38,292 nucleotides of DNA from Methanobacteriota archaeon (lineage in GTDB: Archaea > Thermoplasmatota > Poseidoniia > Poseidoniales > Thalassarchaeaceae). Of the stretch, positions 26,676-36,600 are shown one piece after another. The notes beneath the pieces were generated by a model. That model was not told where the DNA came from, did no database searches, and saw nothing but the letters and a program-made list of their open reading frames with translations. The stretch covers positions 1 through 38,292 of the forward strand of contig PBMO01000039.1 in the NCBI GenBank assembly GCA_002722595.1, read 5' to 3'. The position numbers and the translations under genes were made by a program. Positions within the stretch are counted from its first letter, which is position 1. Every line of letters begins with the position of its first letter.

Positions 26676-27991
26676 TGAGAAAGCAGATACTCACGCTATT
26701 GACGGTAATCATGTTACTTCCTATGATTACAACCATCGTTTCTGCTCAAGATGATAGTCACATCACGGTGGCAGCATCTGGTGCATTTGAAATCGATGAG
26801 AATTATGATGGTGAACTGGATTTGGTGCGTGTAATAGCATCTATTGGAACAAATGCACCCTATGCCATGGTTGCAGCAGAAGTAATTGCTCTGAACGATG
26901 ATGTATCCCTCTCGTTTTGGAACAATACAACTCTTGAGAGTGGTGAATCTATGCTGCTGAATACTACAATCAAGGCATGGGCAGATGGTGATTTCCAGAT
27001 TTGGTTGAGAGTTTGGGATGCAGAATCTGGTTTACTTGTTCATGATGAAGAACTTGGAACATACGAATTGATTGCTAGTTTGACACCCCCTCAATTGTCT
27101 ATGGATTTAGAATCTGAAGAGTGGATATTCACCGGAGACACATGTTTAATTCATAGAGTCTCCACTGATTTAGTTGGAGCATATTATGAAGAAATGGGCA
27201 CGGTTTCAATTCAGGGCGTCCCATGGTTGGTAGGTGAATATGAGACTCCTTTGGATTGTAGTCGGTGGCCGGCTGGTCAATATACGATTGTCGAGCACTA
27301 TCGAAATGGATTAGGCATGACCGCTACAGAGACAATCTCCTTTGAGATTCTAGTACATCCTCCACCCTCATTCACCATTAACTACACTGGAAGAAGTACT
27401 GAAACAGGGACCCCTTGTGATTTAGAGATATTGCCGCAGGAAGACACTGAAATTGCAGAGATGTCAATTTCTTGGGAAGTTATCAATCCAAAACAAGAAG
27501 TGACCTATTTTGAAGATGCAGAGAGCCTTGATTGTATTATGTGGGGCCCAGGTGTTCACAAAATACGAACTACACTAACCAGCCCTCAAGGAAGGACAAC
27601 TACTGTGGCTCTGAATGTAATCAGATTGCCTCCAGCTCCCGATGCCAGCCTCGATGTTCTGAATGCAAGTGGAGATCCGGAGCGTTGGCCGTCAGTATCT
27701 GAAGGGGATGGATACGAACCGACTCCAATGTTGTACAGCCTATCGGCAACGATTGCCATGGTTGGCTCAGGTGGTTTTATTGTGGCTCTAATCCTTGGAT
27801 TACTTGCTGGTTCTCGATTTACCGGTGAAAAGAGGGAGCAGGACTTGTGGGACTCAATACCCATCGCACCGGACAGCGAAGGTATGCCCACCTATGTTGA
27901 TGAGTCAGGAGTTCATTGGCGCCAACAGCCAGATGGTAGCGTTGACTGGTGGGACTCTTCCCAGAACGTTTGGCAACCTTTTGAGGAATGA
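26675..27991 (+). CDS. Membrane-anchored exported protein with Trp-rich cytoplasmic tail
   Basis: 438 residues with a signal peptide (MRKQILTLLTVIMLLPMITT, cleavage near VSA-QD). The ~330-residue exported part is beta-rich and looks like two or three Ig-like sandwiches, with paired Cys (DTCLIHRVS; LDCSRWPAGQY; TPCDLEILP; LDCIMWGPG) repeated in a similar order, suggesting internal duplication. A membrane helix (VGSGGFIVALILGLLAG) near residue 365 leads to a ~55-residue cytoplasmic tail ending VDESGVHWRQQPDGSVDWW and VWQPFEE, closely matching the tail of the protein at 4824. I recognise no named family. It is translationally coupled to the TSP3 gene and overlaps the next gene in ATGA. Confidence 0.82.
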   Translation: MRKQILTLLTVIMLLPMITTIVSAQDDSHITVAASGAFEIDENYDGELDLVRVIASIGTNAPYAMVAAEVIALNDDVSLSFWNNTTLESGESMLLNTTIKAWADGDFQIWLRVWDAESGLLVHDEELGTYELIASLTPPQLSMDLESEEWIFTGDTCLIHRVSTDLVGAYYEEMGTVSIQGVPWLVGEYETPLDCSRWPAGQYTIVEHYRNGLGMTATETISFEILVHPPPSFTINYTGRSTETGTPCDLEILPQEDTEIAEMSISWEVINPKQEVTYFEDAESLDCIMWGPGVHKIRTTLTSPQGRTTTVALNVIRLPPAPDASLDVLNASGDPERWPSVSEGDGYEPTPMLYSLSATIAMVGSGGFIVALILGLLAGSRFTGEKREQDLWDSIPIAPDSEGMPTYVDESGVHWRQQPDGSVDWWDSSQNVWQPFEE

Positions 27992-29106
27992 GAAACACCC
28001 GATTGAATATTAGTTCAAAGGGTCCATTTCAAACGTGTAACGAGTGTCCAGAAAGCATGGGGATGTTTTCCACTAAATTCGGCAACCGACTTCGGACACT
28101 ATCGCATGGTGCTATTTTCCTGACGATTCTAGTCCTTGCATTGATACATCTACGACCTGTAATCGAGCCGTTCATCATTGCTGTATTCATCTACTTCCTT
28201 CTCGCGCCAGGTGCACATTGGCTTAATGATCGAGGCATGCCTTTGTTCCCTGCATACGCACTCGTTGTCACAGGTCTTGCCAGTGTATTCATTTTGATTG
28301 GGATGTGGTTGTATCAAGATATGTCAACGTTCCTAGAAGGGATCCCTGAATATTCAGAGAAGTTGAATGATTTCCTCGCAAAATGGGAAGGAACCGTCAT
28401 TTTGGGATTCACAATTTCATTTGAGGGGTTGAGTATTTCCAGTTCTCAACTTGAGAGCACAGTTCTATCCTTGTTTGGTGAAATTAGCAGTTTTGCCACT
28501 CTGATGCTGACCGTGTTTGTTTTCCTCATTTTCATCATCCTTGAGGCCGAAACTTTGCCCAAGCGTCTCGCTGCAGCATACCCTTCAGATGTCGAAGAGA
28601 ACCTCAAGGTGATTCTCAATGATATTGGCGAGGGTGTGTATCGCTATGTCATCTTGAAAACAATCGTTAGTTTTGGTGCGGGTGTTGTGACTGCAATGAT
28701 TTTGATTCCCATGGGAATTCCTGGGTGGTTGTTGTGGAGCATGCTCACCTTCCTGCTGAGTTATGTCCCTTACATTGGTAGTTTGGTGGCATTGGTTCCA
28801 CCAGCAATTCTCGGCTTCCTGTTGCTTGAACCAACTTCAGCGGTTCTTTTGGTCGTCCTTTTGGTTGTCAAAGAACAGATTTGGGGTCAATTCGTTGAGA
28901 ATAAATTGTTTGGTTCTAGTCTTGACATTTCACCAATTGTCCTGCTCTTAGTCACCGCATTCTGGTTCTGGATGTGGGGGATTATGGGTATGATTCTGGC
29001 CGTTCCAATGGCCGTGATAGTCAAGATTATTCTCAGCAACATCCCTGAAACTCGACCGATTTCAATTCTGCTTTCTGAAAGGGCACCGCGGGTAGAAGAG
29101 GAGTAA
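27988..29106 (+). CDS. AI-2E (PerM/TqsA-like) family membrane protein
   Basis: A polytopic protein of 372 residues. The first hydrophobic block (AIFLTILVLALIHLRPVIEPFIIAVFIYFLLAP) and the C-terminal pattern (IPMGIPGWLLWSMLTFLLSYVPYIGSLVALVPPAIL, then FGSSLDISPIVLLLV and MILAVPMAVIVKIIL) are typical of the AI-2E transporter family. Members include exporters of autoinducer-2 and Na+/H+ antiporters; the substrate here is unknown. ATG 27988 overlaps the upstream stop (ATGA); the inner ATGs at 28057/28063 (MGMFSTKFGNRL) would remove a 23-residue polar extension and are possible. It is third in the operon, and the next gene starts two bases after its stop. Confidence 0.88.
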   Translation: MRNTRLNISSKGPFQTCNECPESMGMFSTKFGNRLRTLSHGAIFLTILVLALIHLRPVIEPFIIAVFIYFLLAPGAHWLNDRGMPLFPAYALVVTGLASVFILIGMWLYQDMSTFLEGIPEYSEKLNDFLAKWEGTVILGFTISFEGLSISSSQLESTVLSLFGEISSFATLMLTVFVFLIFIILEAETLPKRLAAAYPSDVEENLKVILNDIGEGVYRYVILKTIVSFGAGVVTAMILIPMGIPGWLLWSMLTFLLSYVPYIGSLVALVPPAILGFLLLEPTSAVLLVVLLVVKEQIWGQFVENKLFGSSLDISPIVLLLVTAFWFWMWGIMGMILAVPMAVIVKIILSNIPETRPISILLSERAPRVEEE

Positions 29107-29108
29107 TC

Positions 29109-29945
29109 ATGGAGTTGTGGGTTGTTGTTTTTCTCGGTGCCGCAATTTTTGTATTCAGCATCAATTTCTGGCTACTGACTGCAGGACAAAAGAAGGCTAG
29201 AAGCGATAGAGATTGGGCAATTGATTGTTCTAAAAATGCGCGATTTGAGATAGATGGTGACAATGTAATATTGCATAATCGTAGAGATTTCACATGGAGG
29301 ACAACTAGGGACTTTGATGAGAACTGGGATTCTTGGTCATTCAAGATTAGTGAGCTAAAAGGGATATGGTATGTTGTCGATTATTTCCACAAAATAAGAG
29401 GAATGGCTCATACGATGGTTGGCTTTGAATTTTCCGATGAAAGATATCTCATGGCTTCCTTTGAAGTACGTAGAGAAAAAGGTGAGAAATATCATCCTTG
29501 GACGGGGTTGTGGAATGAATTTGAACTCATACTGATATGGGCTACTGAAAGAGATTTACTCGGAGTAAGAACCAATGCTCGAGGAAATGAAGTCCAACTC
29601 TACCCTTGTGATGTATTGCCTGAAAAGAAAGTAGCCATGCTCCAAGCAATGATGCAAAGGACAAATCAATTAGCAGACAAACCAGAGTGGTATAACACAT
29701 TGACAGCAACTTGCACGACTTCAATAACGAAGGTTGTTAATCGTGTTACTCCTGGCAGAGTTCCATTTACATGGCGTGCATTACTACCAGGGTATTCTCC
29801 ATGGACGGCATGGAAGAGGGGCATTCTCATCAAGCGAGGTTCATTCAAAGAAACCGTTGCCTCCGCTGCAATCACTGAGAAAGCCAAGGCTTCCGGTTTG
29901 GGTGATCCTGGAACTCATGATTATTCTGTCAACGTGCGGAAATGA
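29109..29945 (+). CDS. DUF4105 / Lnb N-terminal-domain-like membrane protein
   Basis: 278 residues with an N-terminal membrane helix (LWVVVFLGAAIFVFSINFWLL). The rest fits the family formerly called DUF4105, now named after the N-terminal periplasmic domain of Lnb, a Bacteroides lipoprotein N-acyltransferase. Visible family traits are NVILHNRRDFTWRTTRDF, GMAHTMVGFEFSDERYLMAS, FEVRREKGEKY, WATERDLLGVRTNARGN, and PEWYNTLTATCTTSI. The last usually reads NCTT in bacteria; Thr replaces Asn here. His in AHTMVGF and Cys in TCTTS are likely catalytic. A thiol acyltransferase or hydrolase outside the membrane is expected; an archaeal substrate is unknown. The start has GAGGAG six bases upstream. It ends the operon and overlaps the TPK gene by 17 bases tail-to-tail. 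Confidence 0.8.
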   Translation: MELWVVVFLGAAIFVFSINFWLLTAGQKKARSDRDWAIDCSKNARFEIDGDNVILHNRRDFTWRTTRDFDENWDSWSFKISELKGIWYVVDYFHKIRGMAHTMVGFEFSDERYLMASFEVRREKGEKYHPWTGLWNEFELILIWATERDLLGVRTNARGNEVQLYPCDVLPEKKVAMLQAMMQRTNQLADKPEWYNTLTATCTTSITKVVNRVTPGRVPFTWRALLPGYSPWTAWKRGILIKRGSFKETVASAAITEKAKASGLGDPGTHDYSVNVRK

Positions 29946-30534
29946 CGACCACTAAGGCTCCATCGCTTTCGATGAGAACTGGGCCACCAAGTGCCACATT
30001 GTGCAATCCACGAGTTGAGAACGCGAGTGGTTCGCAATCTAACGGATATTCAACCCCAGAAATGCTGACATTTACACATGATGTGAAGGCAAACAGACTC
30101 AACTGTGTCCCCTCATTCAAGATTAGTTCCAAGTCCTCCAAACAGCGCATCACGACATGCTCGGACATATGCATGTAAATTTCCAGTTCTGAAGGGGCCT
30201 CAATCAAAGCTGCAAACACTCCGAGTTGGTGATCAATTTCTCCCCCTTCAACTCCGATTATATCTACGACATCTGCCCCATTCTTAGCTGCATAATTCAG
30301 GGTTTTGTCTAAGTCTGAGGCATTCTGATCGGGCAAAGAAACCCGTTTAATCTGTGAATCTGTGATGGAATCAAAATCTCCAGTGGCGAGGTTGACAGAG
30401 ATTTTCCGAGAAAGTGCAGCGTCGGTTCCTCCATCAACGCCCACGATGGTTTCACATGCTTGAGAAAGTGGCTCCCACACGCTCGCAGGTGGCCATTCAC
30501 CATCGGCACAAAGCAGCCATCTGGACTCGCCCAT
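29929..30534 (-). CDS. Thiamine pyrophosphokinase-like protein
   Basis: 201 residues from ATG 30534 (MGESRWLLCADGEWPP). Thiamine pyrophosphokinase motifs are visible in order: IVGVDGGTDAAL, NLATGDFDSIT, ASDLDKTLNYA, and GVEGGEIDHQLG. The C-terminal beta part (GTQLSLFAF; GVEYPLDCEPL; STRGLHNVA) resembles the thiamine-binding domain. It should convert thiamine and ATP to thiamine diphosphate and AMP. The family also contains 6-hydroxymethylpterin pyrophosphokinases (MptE-like) in archaea, but DLDKTL and the STRGLHN-like segment favour thiamine. The ORF-track extension to 30639 would run through inverted repeats and over the divergent gene and is rejected. Confidence 0.85.
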   Translation of the reverse strand: MGESRWLLCADGEWPPASVWEPLSQACETIVGVDGGTDAALSRKISVNLATGDFDSITDSQIKRVSLPDQNASDLDKTLNYAAKNGADVVDIIGVEGGEIDHQLGVFAALIEAPSELEIYMHMSEHVVMRCLEDLELILNEGTQLSLFAFTSCVNVSISGVEYPLDCEPLAFSTRGLHNVALGGPVLIESDGALVVVISAR

Positions 30535-30550
30535 AACCACGGCTTGGGCC

Positions 30551-30570
30551 AGAAGTTGAAATGGACTTCT
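30551..30570. promoter_or_regulatory. Inverted repeat 1 in TPK/giant-gene divergent gap
   Basis: AGAAGT (30551-30556) pairs with ACTTCT (30565-30570) across 8 bases. It lies 17 bases upstream of the TPK-like ATG and is the first of three successive inverted repeats in this 87-base gap. Confidence 0.25.
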
Positions 30571-30582
30571 AATCGGTTGTCT

Positions 30583-30601
30583 GAAGAACCTTGACTTCTT
30601 C
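30583..30601. promoter_or_regulatory. Inverted repeat 2 in TPK/giant-gene divergent gap
   Basis: GAAGAA-CCTTGAC-TTCTTC is a perfect 6-base inverted repeat with a 7-base spacer. It touches the GC hairpin at 30601. It could be a regulator site for either gene. Confidence 0.25.
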
Positions 30602-30616
30602 GACCCTTTAGGGTCG
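30601..30616 (+). promoter_or_regulatory. Hairpin just before the giant surface-protein start
   Basis: CGACCCT-TT-AGGGTCG is a perfect 7-base stem with a 2-base loop (or 6 plus 4), ending five bases before ATG 30622. It is the third example of a compact GC-rich stem next to the start codon of an exported-protein gene in this window. Confidence 0.4.
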
Positions 30617-30621
30617 AGTTC

Positions 30622-33600
30622 ATGCGCAGCAGCAAACAATACACAAGTATCCTACTTTCTCTGCTGATGATTCTCTTGCCTTTGGCAGCAACATCACCAT
30701 CATTTTTGCAAGAAGAGACTGATTATGAGCAATACACTGACAGTTTTTCTGGCCCCTCTTCTGGGTGGGGAGAATCAGCTTCAGGTTCCGTGTTTACAGA
30801 CGGCGGTTCCGACTGGGAAATGACGTCGACACGCGGTGTAGATGATTGGATGGAATATTTGGTCAGCAATGATACAATCGGCCATTTTGATATTGCCATC
30901 GGTCCTGATGGAACTGCCAAAGCCTGCGGGCACAATACGGCCAATGGCTCATTGGATTTCTTCACACTTTCACCAGATGGAGAGATCACTCGACAGACTA
31001 TCGATGGCCCCTACTCCGCGAACCAAGGCCTATTTGGTCGACAATGTTCAATCGTCATTGACTATCGTGGACTTGCTCGGATTGCTTACTTGTCAGGGTC
31101 TCCTGAGAATTCTCTCCATATCGCAAGGGAAAATGATGACACCCCACAAGTAGGCGATGACTGGTTGAAGCGAACCTTAGTCGATGATGTCGAAATTCTC
31201 GACCAACCACAGATTGCAATGTACAGCAATGGCTCGATTGCGATAGCTTACAAAGAGGTGTATGGCGATATCCATTTGGTCCGATTCTTTGGTTCATGGT
31301 GGCATCACCGCGTTCTTGCAGGGACATCTAATTCAGGAACAGATTTCGTCCTGAATATCGACTCAGATGATATTCTTCACCTCGCTTACTTAGATCAGGA
31401 AACAGATCGTCTTGGAGTCATTTCATTGGATGGTGACCAAAGAACGTACTCAGTGGTTGATGAAGGCGCAGGAATTGGACAACCCTTGGGGCATCACCTT
31501 GATTCATCTTCTCGGGCCCAATTAGTCTATGGAATTGATGATAGCACTGGGTTGCGCATTGTTCGAGACTTAACAGGCCGAGATAGTGGCCGAATTTCTC
31601 CCGAACCTGTCTTGTTGCTGGAAACTAGTGAATCAACAGATTTTGGGACCGATGCAAACGCAGATGCAGATTACAATCAGGATGGATTCAGTGATTTGAC
31701 TTATGGTGAACCAGGATACGCAAACGATACGGGCGCAGTGCATATTCACTATGGTTCGATTACAGGATATGCCTCATCGTCGAATGTAACACTCCTCGGC
31801 CCACATGAAGGGGCACGATTCGGGGCCTCTTTGGCGGTTGTTGGGAATTCAACCGGTACAGGCTATGACAACTTGCTGGTTGGTTCTCCTTTGGCAACTA
31901 ATTCGTCAGGAAATACAACTGGCGCGGTGTTTCTGTACACAGGTTCTGCTCTTGGTTTGATTTCAAATCCAACTTGGGTTGGAACCAGTGATACAATCGA
32001 TTCCCATTTCGGTTCACGGGTTGAACACGCTGGTGACATCAATGGTGATGGATATTCAGACATGCTCGTCACCGAGCTGGGCTGGTCCAATTCAGACAAC
32101 GACAAGGGTCGAGTGCATGTGATTGAGGGTGGTAGTATCATCCAGGGAATTTCAACAACAATTACTGGTGATACAACAGATGTCATACTTGGATTTGCCA
32201 TTGCAGGCATTGGTGACGCCAATGGTGATGGATTCGACGACATTGCAATTGGTAGTTCAGATGATGTGACTGCGGTTTCTGGACGCGGCCAAGCACAGAT
32301 TCACCTTGGCAGTGCAAACGGGATTTCGAATATTGCCAATACCACTTGGTCTCGTATCGATCAATGGACCCTATTCGGGCATTCAGTCAGCGCTTTGGGT
32401 GATGTGAACGATGATGGATACACAGATATTGCCATTTCAGAAATGGCCGTCAACAAAATTTGGATTTACCATGGTGGCGCTTCAGGATTCCCGCAGCAGG
32501 CCAATTATTCGATGACATCAGAGAATGGTTGGGGCTTGAATATCCAACCTGCTGGTGACATTAATGACGATGGAGTGATTGATTTCCTCATTGGGGACCG
32601 CCAGGGGCGAACTGAAATTTTGCAAGGCCAACACTCCGGTGATTTTGTTGATCGAAGTGCGGACCATCTATTCTTGCAAGTATCAAACGCCAACTCCGGA
32701 TTCGGCAAAATTTTGTCCGCAGGAGGGGACTCTGATCGTGATGGAGTACACGAGTTCATTTACGCGAGTACTGAAACAGGTACTAATGCCTCAACTTTTG
32801 GTGGTGGGGGTACAATTATCGTCATGGAAACCCGCGATTGGGAATTGAGTGACATTCCTATCGCACAATTGTTAGGAGTCACGCCAGAGATGACTTGGTA
32901 TATTGAGGGCATCGATTTGTCCGTTGATGCGCAAGGTCGAACACATGTGCTCTTACACGAATATGGAGATATTTTCGTCCACCTTGAGCGTCCAAATGAA
33001 TTGCAGACCTCAGCAGACCCTTGGAGTTTGACACATCTCGCAGGGACCTTTGTTGATGCAGCCATGGCGGTGAATCCTGCAGGCCAACCAATCTTTGTGA
33101 CAGATGGTCTAAACTTCGACCAAACCTCCCGGGAAGTTAATTTCTTACGCCCTGGAGGTGGAACTTTTGTCGAAAGTGAATCCCTTTTCCCTGTTGGAGA
33201 TCACTATGGTAGTATCGCTATTCCTTCCACTGGCCGCTCAGCGATTGCACATTCTTCAGTAGTCTCAAGTGGTACTCAATATGTGGCGTATACCAATCAG
33301 ACTGGACTCCAAGTAGGCAACACATATGCGGCTGGTTTTGAGTCCGAAATCGTCGCATCAGGAGCCCACATTGAGCAAGATATTCAGTTGTTATTCGATT
33401 CAACTTCAACCCCACATATTGTTTGGCGAGATTCAGAACTTCATGAAATCCACCTAGCTATTCAGACTAGTTCGACATGGGACCAATCGATTCTGGCAAC
33501 CGAAGCGAATGGCAACCAATTTGGTGCAATCATGGCCGAAAATGGTAGCATCGTGTTGATGTATAGACACAACACCTCTGGTTTGGTCACCGAATGGCAC

Positions 33601-36600
33601 GATGGCACAGGAGAAGATTGGTCTTCATCATCCATGACAGTCATCTCAAATGCGACTGACGAAACAGGAAGGGCCATCTTCAGACAGAATACTGCTAGTA
33701 ATCTAGAGATTTTGTTTGAGGACAATCAGTCCACTTGGCAACATCGATACAACGAGAACGGAACAGTTTCTGTTGGATTAAGCCCTCTTGATTCAAGTAA
33801 TCAAACTGGCACCCCTCATTTCACATCGAATGGATTTGTGTATCCATATGAACCAGATGTTGGTGAGTGGAACGGGCATTATGTATTGATTAATGGCAAC
33901 TCGGCAAGTGACCTTCGGATATCGTGTCCAGATCCCGAACTAGTTGTAATTTTGACAGACTCCCACTCGACATACAATAGAGCCCCTTTCAGTAATACAC
34001 CTTCTCCAGATCGCTACATATGTTCAACCAGTAATGGAATCATCACCGATTATCTTGCAGATCTACCTTTCCACAACCCAATTCAGTTGATGGGTACATC
34101 GAGTTCTGGAAATTATCCATTTACACAATTCCCAATGGACGCTGTTGTCGAAGACAATGGCAGTTGGCATTTGTTGTTTTCAGTACCATCTTCGAATAGT
34201 GGTGATTTGTTTATTCAGCGTCGCCTAATCGATTCAGATCGAGATTTCATCCCAAACCATCTCGATGAATTACCAAATCTTGGAGGCCAATGGGACGACG
34301 GAGACGGCGACGGATTTGGAGACAACCCGAATGGGCCGAGTGTTGACAAATGCCCTTCAATTGAGGGCTACAGTGAATATGGTCACTATGGCTGTGCTGA
34401 TGCAGATGGAGATGGTTTTGCAAATGCAGTTGATGATTGTGTAGCTTTTGGTAAATCTTGGAGAGATGCAATCGGATGTGGTGATAATGATGGTGATGGG
34501 TGGTCGGATCCGACGGGGGAACCCGGCTGGAACGGCGATCGCGAACCAACCAATTGGATGCAAGCAATAGATACAGACGGTGATGGGTATTACGATAATT
34601 CTGGACCAGATTGTTGTGGTGTGAATACATACAATGATGAATTCCCCCTCGATGCACAACAATGGGAAGATGTAGATGGTGATGGTTGGGGCGATAATTC
34701 AAGTGCCCCAGATGGCGACAAATGCCCTGGTTTAGATGGTAGTTCTTATCAAGATAGAAATGGCTGTTTAGATAGTGATGGCGATGGCTGGTCGGACCCT
34801 GTAAATCCTTCCACACAGAATCCAGAAGGTTGGTTATACAATCGAACAGAATGTGCAGCCACTGGCTTACATTGCGCAGATCTTTACCCTTGGGCTCCTG
34901 ATGATGAATCCGAGGAGAACATTTGTGGCCAAAATTGTTACCAACAATGGGCAGATAGTGATGGAGATGGATATGGTGACAACGACTCTGTAGATGCTTG
35001 GAATCGAGATGCCTTCCCATTTGACTGGACTCAACATATGGATACTGACAATGATGGATATGGTGACAACATTAGTGGCAACAATGCCGATGATTGTCCA
35101 ACTATATGGGGCAATTCAACGGTTGACAAGAGTGGTTGTACTGATACTGATGGAGATGGCCATTCAAACATTTATAGTTACGATATTGATGAAAACACTG
35201 GCCTAAGGATTAACGAAATGGGTGACGCTCTACCCGATGATCCTAACCAATGGAGAGATGAAGATGGTGATGGATTTGGTGAAAATCCTGTTGGCGATTG
35301 GGACCGTTGTCCAAAGGTTGCAGGTGCCCTTCTTGGGGTACCTGGTCCCGGTTGTCCTATGCCACAAGGCGATGAAGATGGTGACAATATTCCTGATGAA
35401 GATGATTTGTGTTCTGAAACACCAGAAAATGAAATCGCGAATGCGGAGGGATGTTCTCCTTCTCAAATTGATTCAGATTCAGATGGTGTCAAAGACAATC
35501 TCGACATTTGCCCTGAAACACCAGAAAATGAAACAGTCAATGAGGTTGGTTGCTCCCTTACACAGACAGATATCGATACCGATGGTGATGGGGTAAACGA
35601 TGTTGATACAAATGGAGATTTGTGGGACTCTTGCCCCAATACCCAACCAGAGGATCATGCTTTAGTTGACGCTAATGGATGTGCCCCCTCACAACGAGAT
35701 ACTGATAGTGATGGAGTTACAGACGATATGGATCTTTGTCCAGATACAACAGAGGGAGCCGCCGTAACAAGCGATGGCTGTATCGTTGTTGGTGCAGATA
35801 CCGATTCCGATGGGGTTGAAGATGCTGTAGATGCTTTCCCATCAGACCCAACACAATGGACTGACACAGATGGCGATGGATTCGGTGATAATTGGGCCGA
35901 TGCGGAATGGAACTCCTCTAGGGAAGGTACCGTAGGACAGTGGTTCCTTGATGCAAGTTGGCCAGACTCTTGTCCAGAAGTAGTAGGCACATCGAATAAT
36001 TCAGCATCAGAGGATTCTGGTGTGGAAATTATTCTTGGTTGCCCCGATGCAGATGGCGATGGGTGGGCTGACCAGATTGATTGGGCAGTTGATGACTCAT
36101 CTCAATGGATAGATGTAGATAATGATGGATTTGGAGATAATTCGGCCGGAACTCTTGGAGATCAATGTGTGGGTCAACCTGGAGTCTTAGAAGGAGAAGG
36201 GGGCGCTGGTTGCCCGGAACCATATGTTCCGCCACCAGATGAAGATGATGATGGTGTACCTGATGAAATCGACGACTGTTTGGGAACAAGCTGGCGTGAT
36301 ACTGATTTGGTAGATGAAAATGGATGCAGTCCAGCCCAATCTGAGGATTCTCAGAAAGATGACTCAGGAGCCATGAAGGATTCTGTGAAATTAATTGTTT
36401 ACGGTTCAGTCGCCTTATTGATTGGTCTCCTCCTCTTCGTAGTTGTTAGCAGGATTAGAAATGGCAACATAGATTGGGATGAGGATGATTATGATATGTA
36501 TGATGATGACGAAGACGAGGATGATTGGAATCCCTTTGGTTCATCAATGGCAACAACGCCGACTAGGTCATTTACTGCAGAACGTTCATCTCAATCGAAT

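Noticed and set aside
30535-30621. TPP riboswitch upstream of the TPK-like gene
   Set aside because: The conserved THI-box segments (CUGAGA and the ACC-CUUGAA-type core) are not found on the minus strand, and the gap is too short.
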